Source of the DNA: Plakobranchus ocellatus
Lineage: Eukaryota > Mollusca > Gastropoda > Plakobranchidae
Length of the DNA stretch: 22,500 bases
Assembly (NCBI GenBank): GCA_019648995.1
Contig: BLXT01000029.1
Location: 431,836 to 454,335, forward strand
Direction of reading: 5' to 3'
Shown here: piece after piece, positions 20,569 to 22,500 of the stretch
How positions within the stretch are numbered: the first letter of the stretch is position 1
Layout of the letters: every line of letters starts with the position of its first letter
Position numbers and translations under genes: made by a program
Notes under the pieces: model-generated
What the model saw: the letters and a program-made list of their open reading frames with translations, nothing else
Database searches by the model: none
What the model was told of the DNA's origin: nothing

Positions 20569-21390
20569 CATTGATACAGAATTTCAAACCTTGGAACTGT
20601 ACATAGCAAAGAAAATGTTTCAAAAAATTATGGGAGGCAACTTTTCTCAAGAATTTTTACATGCAAATATAAAGTTTCAATACTTTAAAAATGATGCTGT
20701 GACTGAAGGTCAAGACTTATTTTTAGTTTTGAGGCCTCAACTGAATCAAAACATTTCAAATGAACAAAATAATTACAAACATAACAGTCATGAACTTCTG
20801 TCAGGGAGTCAACCATGTCTCGATCTAAAAATATTTTAAGCCATCGATATAGTCTTTACCCTAAAACAAAAAGGGCATTGTAAGCTTTGTAGAAAACTGA
20901 TATGTACTCTGGGCAAAAAAAATATACGCATTTGAATCCTAATCCAATCAAAAACAGTAAAGCACACCTTGCATCATAAAAACCCTCTTTCTACCACATC
21001 CTGGATCATTTTAAGGTTTTTAATGTTAATTGCAAATTTAACTTTACAGATATTATAAATAATGACTTTGGCACAGTTGTATGCTATCACTTTACTTTTT
21101 TTAAACATTCCTTATGTCTCAATAAATATAGTAGAAGAATACAACCACCAACTCAATAAGAGCAAATTAAACAACACAGAGTATACGTAAAAACGGTTTG
21201 TCCATTAGGCTTTATCAGGTAATAAATTGATGATCACAAATAAGATCCCATACTCATTTAGCAAAGAATCATGATATAAAATATTTTTAAAAGCATAATG
21301 TTTAAAGATTATTATTAGAAATGAAAAAGACCGTTAATGAAAAGCATTTTTATAATGTATAGAAAAAAAAAAAACAATAGCGTTACATAT
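20569..21390. other. AT-rich non-coding stretch
   Basis: It contains an open frame of 82 codons (20591-20839) with no recognised domain, which I treat as chance. Nothing else is supported. Confidence 0.5.
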
Positions 21391-21439
21391 ACATATATAG
21401 ATATATCAGAGCTTCCAACAGGTTATCATGAAAACCACG

Positions 21440-21610
21440 GATTTTTTAAAATGCAGTGAAGAATGGGTCCAGGGCAACGCCCTGGTAGGGGGTGAACGAA
21501 TTTAAAGAAAATCTGTTTCATGGAACAATTTCCAGCCACTTAGAAAAGATTTTTTCATAACTGCAGAACGCTCCAAACTGCAGAAATCTGCAGAAATGCG
21601 TAAAGAAAGA
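21440..21610. repeat. Probable dispersed-repeat remnant with GC-rich hairpin
   Basis: The segment is richer in GC than its surroundings. It contains a perfect 7-bp hairpin, CCAGGGC AAC GCCCTGG (21469-21485), followed by TAGGGGGTGAAC. About 75 bases later come repeated CTGCAGAA units (near 21560, 21578 and 21588). A GC-rich hairpin with flanking G runs is common in repeat families of several invertebrates, but I cannot name one. Ends and class are unknown. Confidence 0.4.
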
Positions 21611-22500
21611 AACAATTTAAACTTTGTAAAATAACAGAATATTGTATTAAGACATACCAATATGAAATTATAGGAACTAGTTTATCAGGCCACATGTGGC
21701 GGGGTAAATTATTGTGTCAGAAAAGAATGGCATAAACGTATGGGGGAAGACTACTGTTTTTAATGTTTATACCTTGTGGTTCTGTTGTTTTTAAAGTGTG
21801 GATCCAATGCATGCCTCAATAAGAAAGAATTTCCTCTTGGCAAAATTTCAGGCTTAAAAAAATATTAAAATATTTAAAGAAAAAAATCTAGGACTCCTAA
21901 TTAGGGTTTGTAAAAATTAAGTCGTTAAAAAAGCGTTAACAAGAAGGAGAACAAAAAAAGACTTCTGATTGTGTACACAAGCAATATCATTATGATGAAA
22001 TGAAGGCAATTTTAGTCAATTGAGGACAATTTCATAGTTTACCAACAAAATTATTTCCATTAAATAAAAGCAACAATAATACTCTTAAACTTTTTTGAAA
22101 AAAAAATGAGCACCGTAAAATATAATGATGGACTAGTTTTTTAGTGATGATTTTTTAAATCTAGGTAAGACAAGTTACACAAAAGAAAATGTTATCTTTT
22201 CTTCTGTGCGCATTCAAACTTGAAAACCATACATGTGTAGCAGTCTCACAAAAAGAGTTGGCTTGGGATTTTGCATGATTAATTTTGAATGAAAACCATT
22301 ACCTAGAAAGGTGAAAACTACTCTTTCTTTTATATAGAGAGCTTTTCATTGGCGCCATAGCCTTTCTGTTCATAAAACATTGACTGAAATTATGGGATGA
22401 TCCAGGGACAGGCCCATCGACTTCTAAATCTACCTTCACAAGCTACTGATGAAATGTAGCAGCCATGACAAATTAGACTATACACGCTAAATTTACACAA
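21611..22500. other. AT-rich non-coding stretch to window end
   Basis: No exon, RNA gene or transposon was recognised. Confidence 0.5.

Noticed and set aside
20248-20839. Two frames of 88 and 82 codons
   Set aside because: Lys/Asn/Phe/Ile-rich text expected from AT-rich DNA; no domain or splice context.
1-22500. CRISPR arrays, bacterial operons, tRNA and rRNA genes
   Set aside because: No regularly spaced repeats, no dense coding and no recognisable tRNA or rRNA signatures were seen on either strand; this was by reading, not by a covariance search.

Overview
The window is AT-rich (roughly 70% A+T by eye) and full of A and T homopolymers. It holds one spliced gene, long empty stretches and decayed mobile elements. 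There is no operon structure, no ribosome-binding-site pattern and no dense coding. This, with a docking-protein (Dok) gene and an RTE-type LINE, points to an invertebrate animal nuclear genome. I cannot name the phylum; a cnidarian, a mollusc or a chelicerate would all fit.

Layout. 1-3597 is non-coding apart from a G tract at the window edge, a large imperfect foldback (2878-3019) and a small perfect hairpin (3473-3495). 3608-4690 is a 5'-truncated RTE-type LINE on the minus strand. It has an open reverse-transcriptase frame, a (TGA)n tail and a perfect 10-bp target-site duplication, so it looks recent. 4701-8359 is empty except for a possible poly(A) signal for the next gene. 8366-8769 is a terminal-inverted-repeat element that looks like a MITE and is flanked by a 6-8 bp duplication. 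8816-13042 (minus strand) is the main gene.

The main gene encodes a Dok-family adaptor in at least three exons: 12929-13042 (candidate first exon, PH strand 1), 12466-12859 (rest of the PH domain) and 8816-10158 (PTB domain, Lys/Glu-rich helix, tyrosine-rich tail). Splice sites and phases agree at both junctions, and the model gives 616 residues. Dok adaptors sit at the inner face of the plasma membrane. The PH domain binds lipid, the PTB domain docks on phosphotyrosine of receptors, and the phosphorylated tail recruits SH2 proteins. The tail here carries YxN (Grb2-type), YxxP (Crk/Nck/RasGAP-type) and YED[I/T] (Src-type) motifs. The unusual part is a roughly 60-residue E/K/R-rich segment, probably a rigid single alpha helix, between the PTB domain and the tail.

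Upstream of the gene (13140-13265) are two adjacent stem-loops; the larger has the shape of a microRNA precursor. 14363-15830 (plus strand) is a heavily broken copy of a multi-copy invertebrate family with transposase-like motifs. The remainder to 22500 is mostly empty. It holds a few weak exon-like islands, simple repeats, and a GC-rich hairpin at 21469-21485 that stands out against the AT-rich background.
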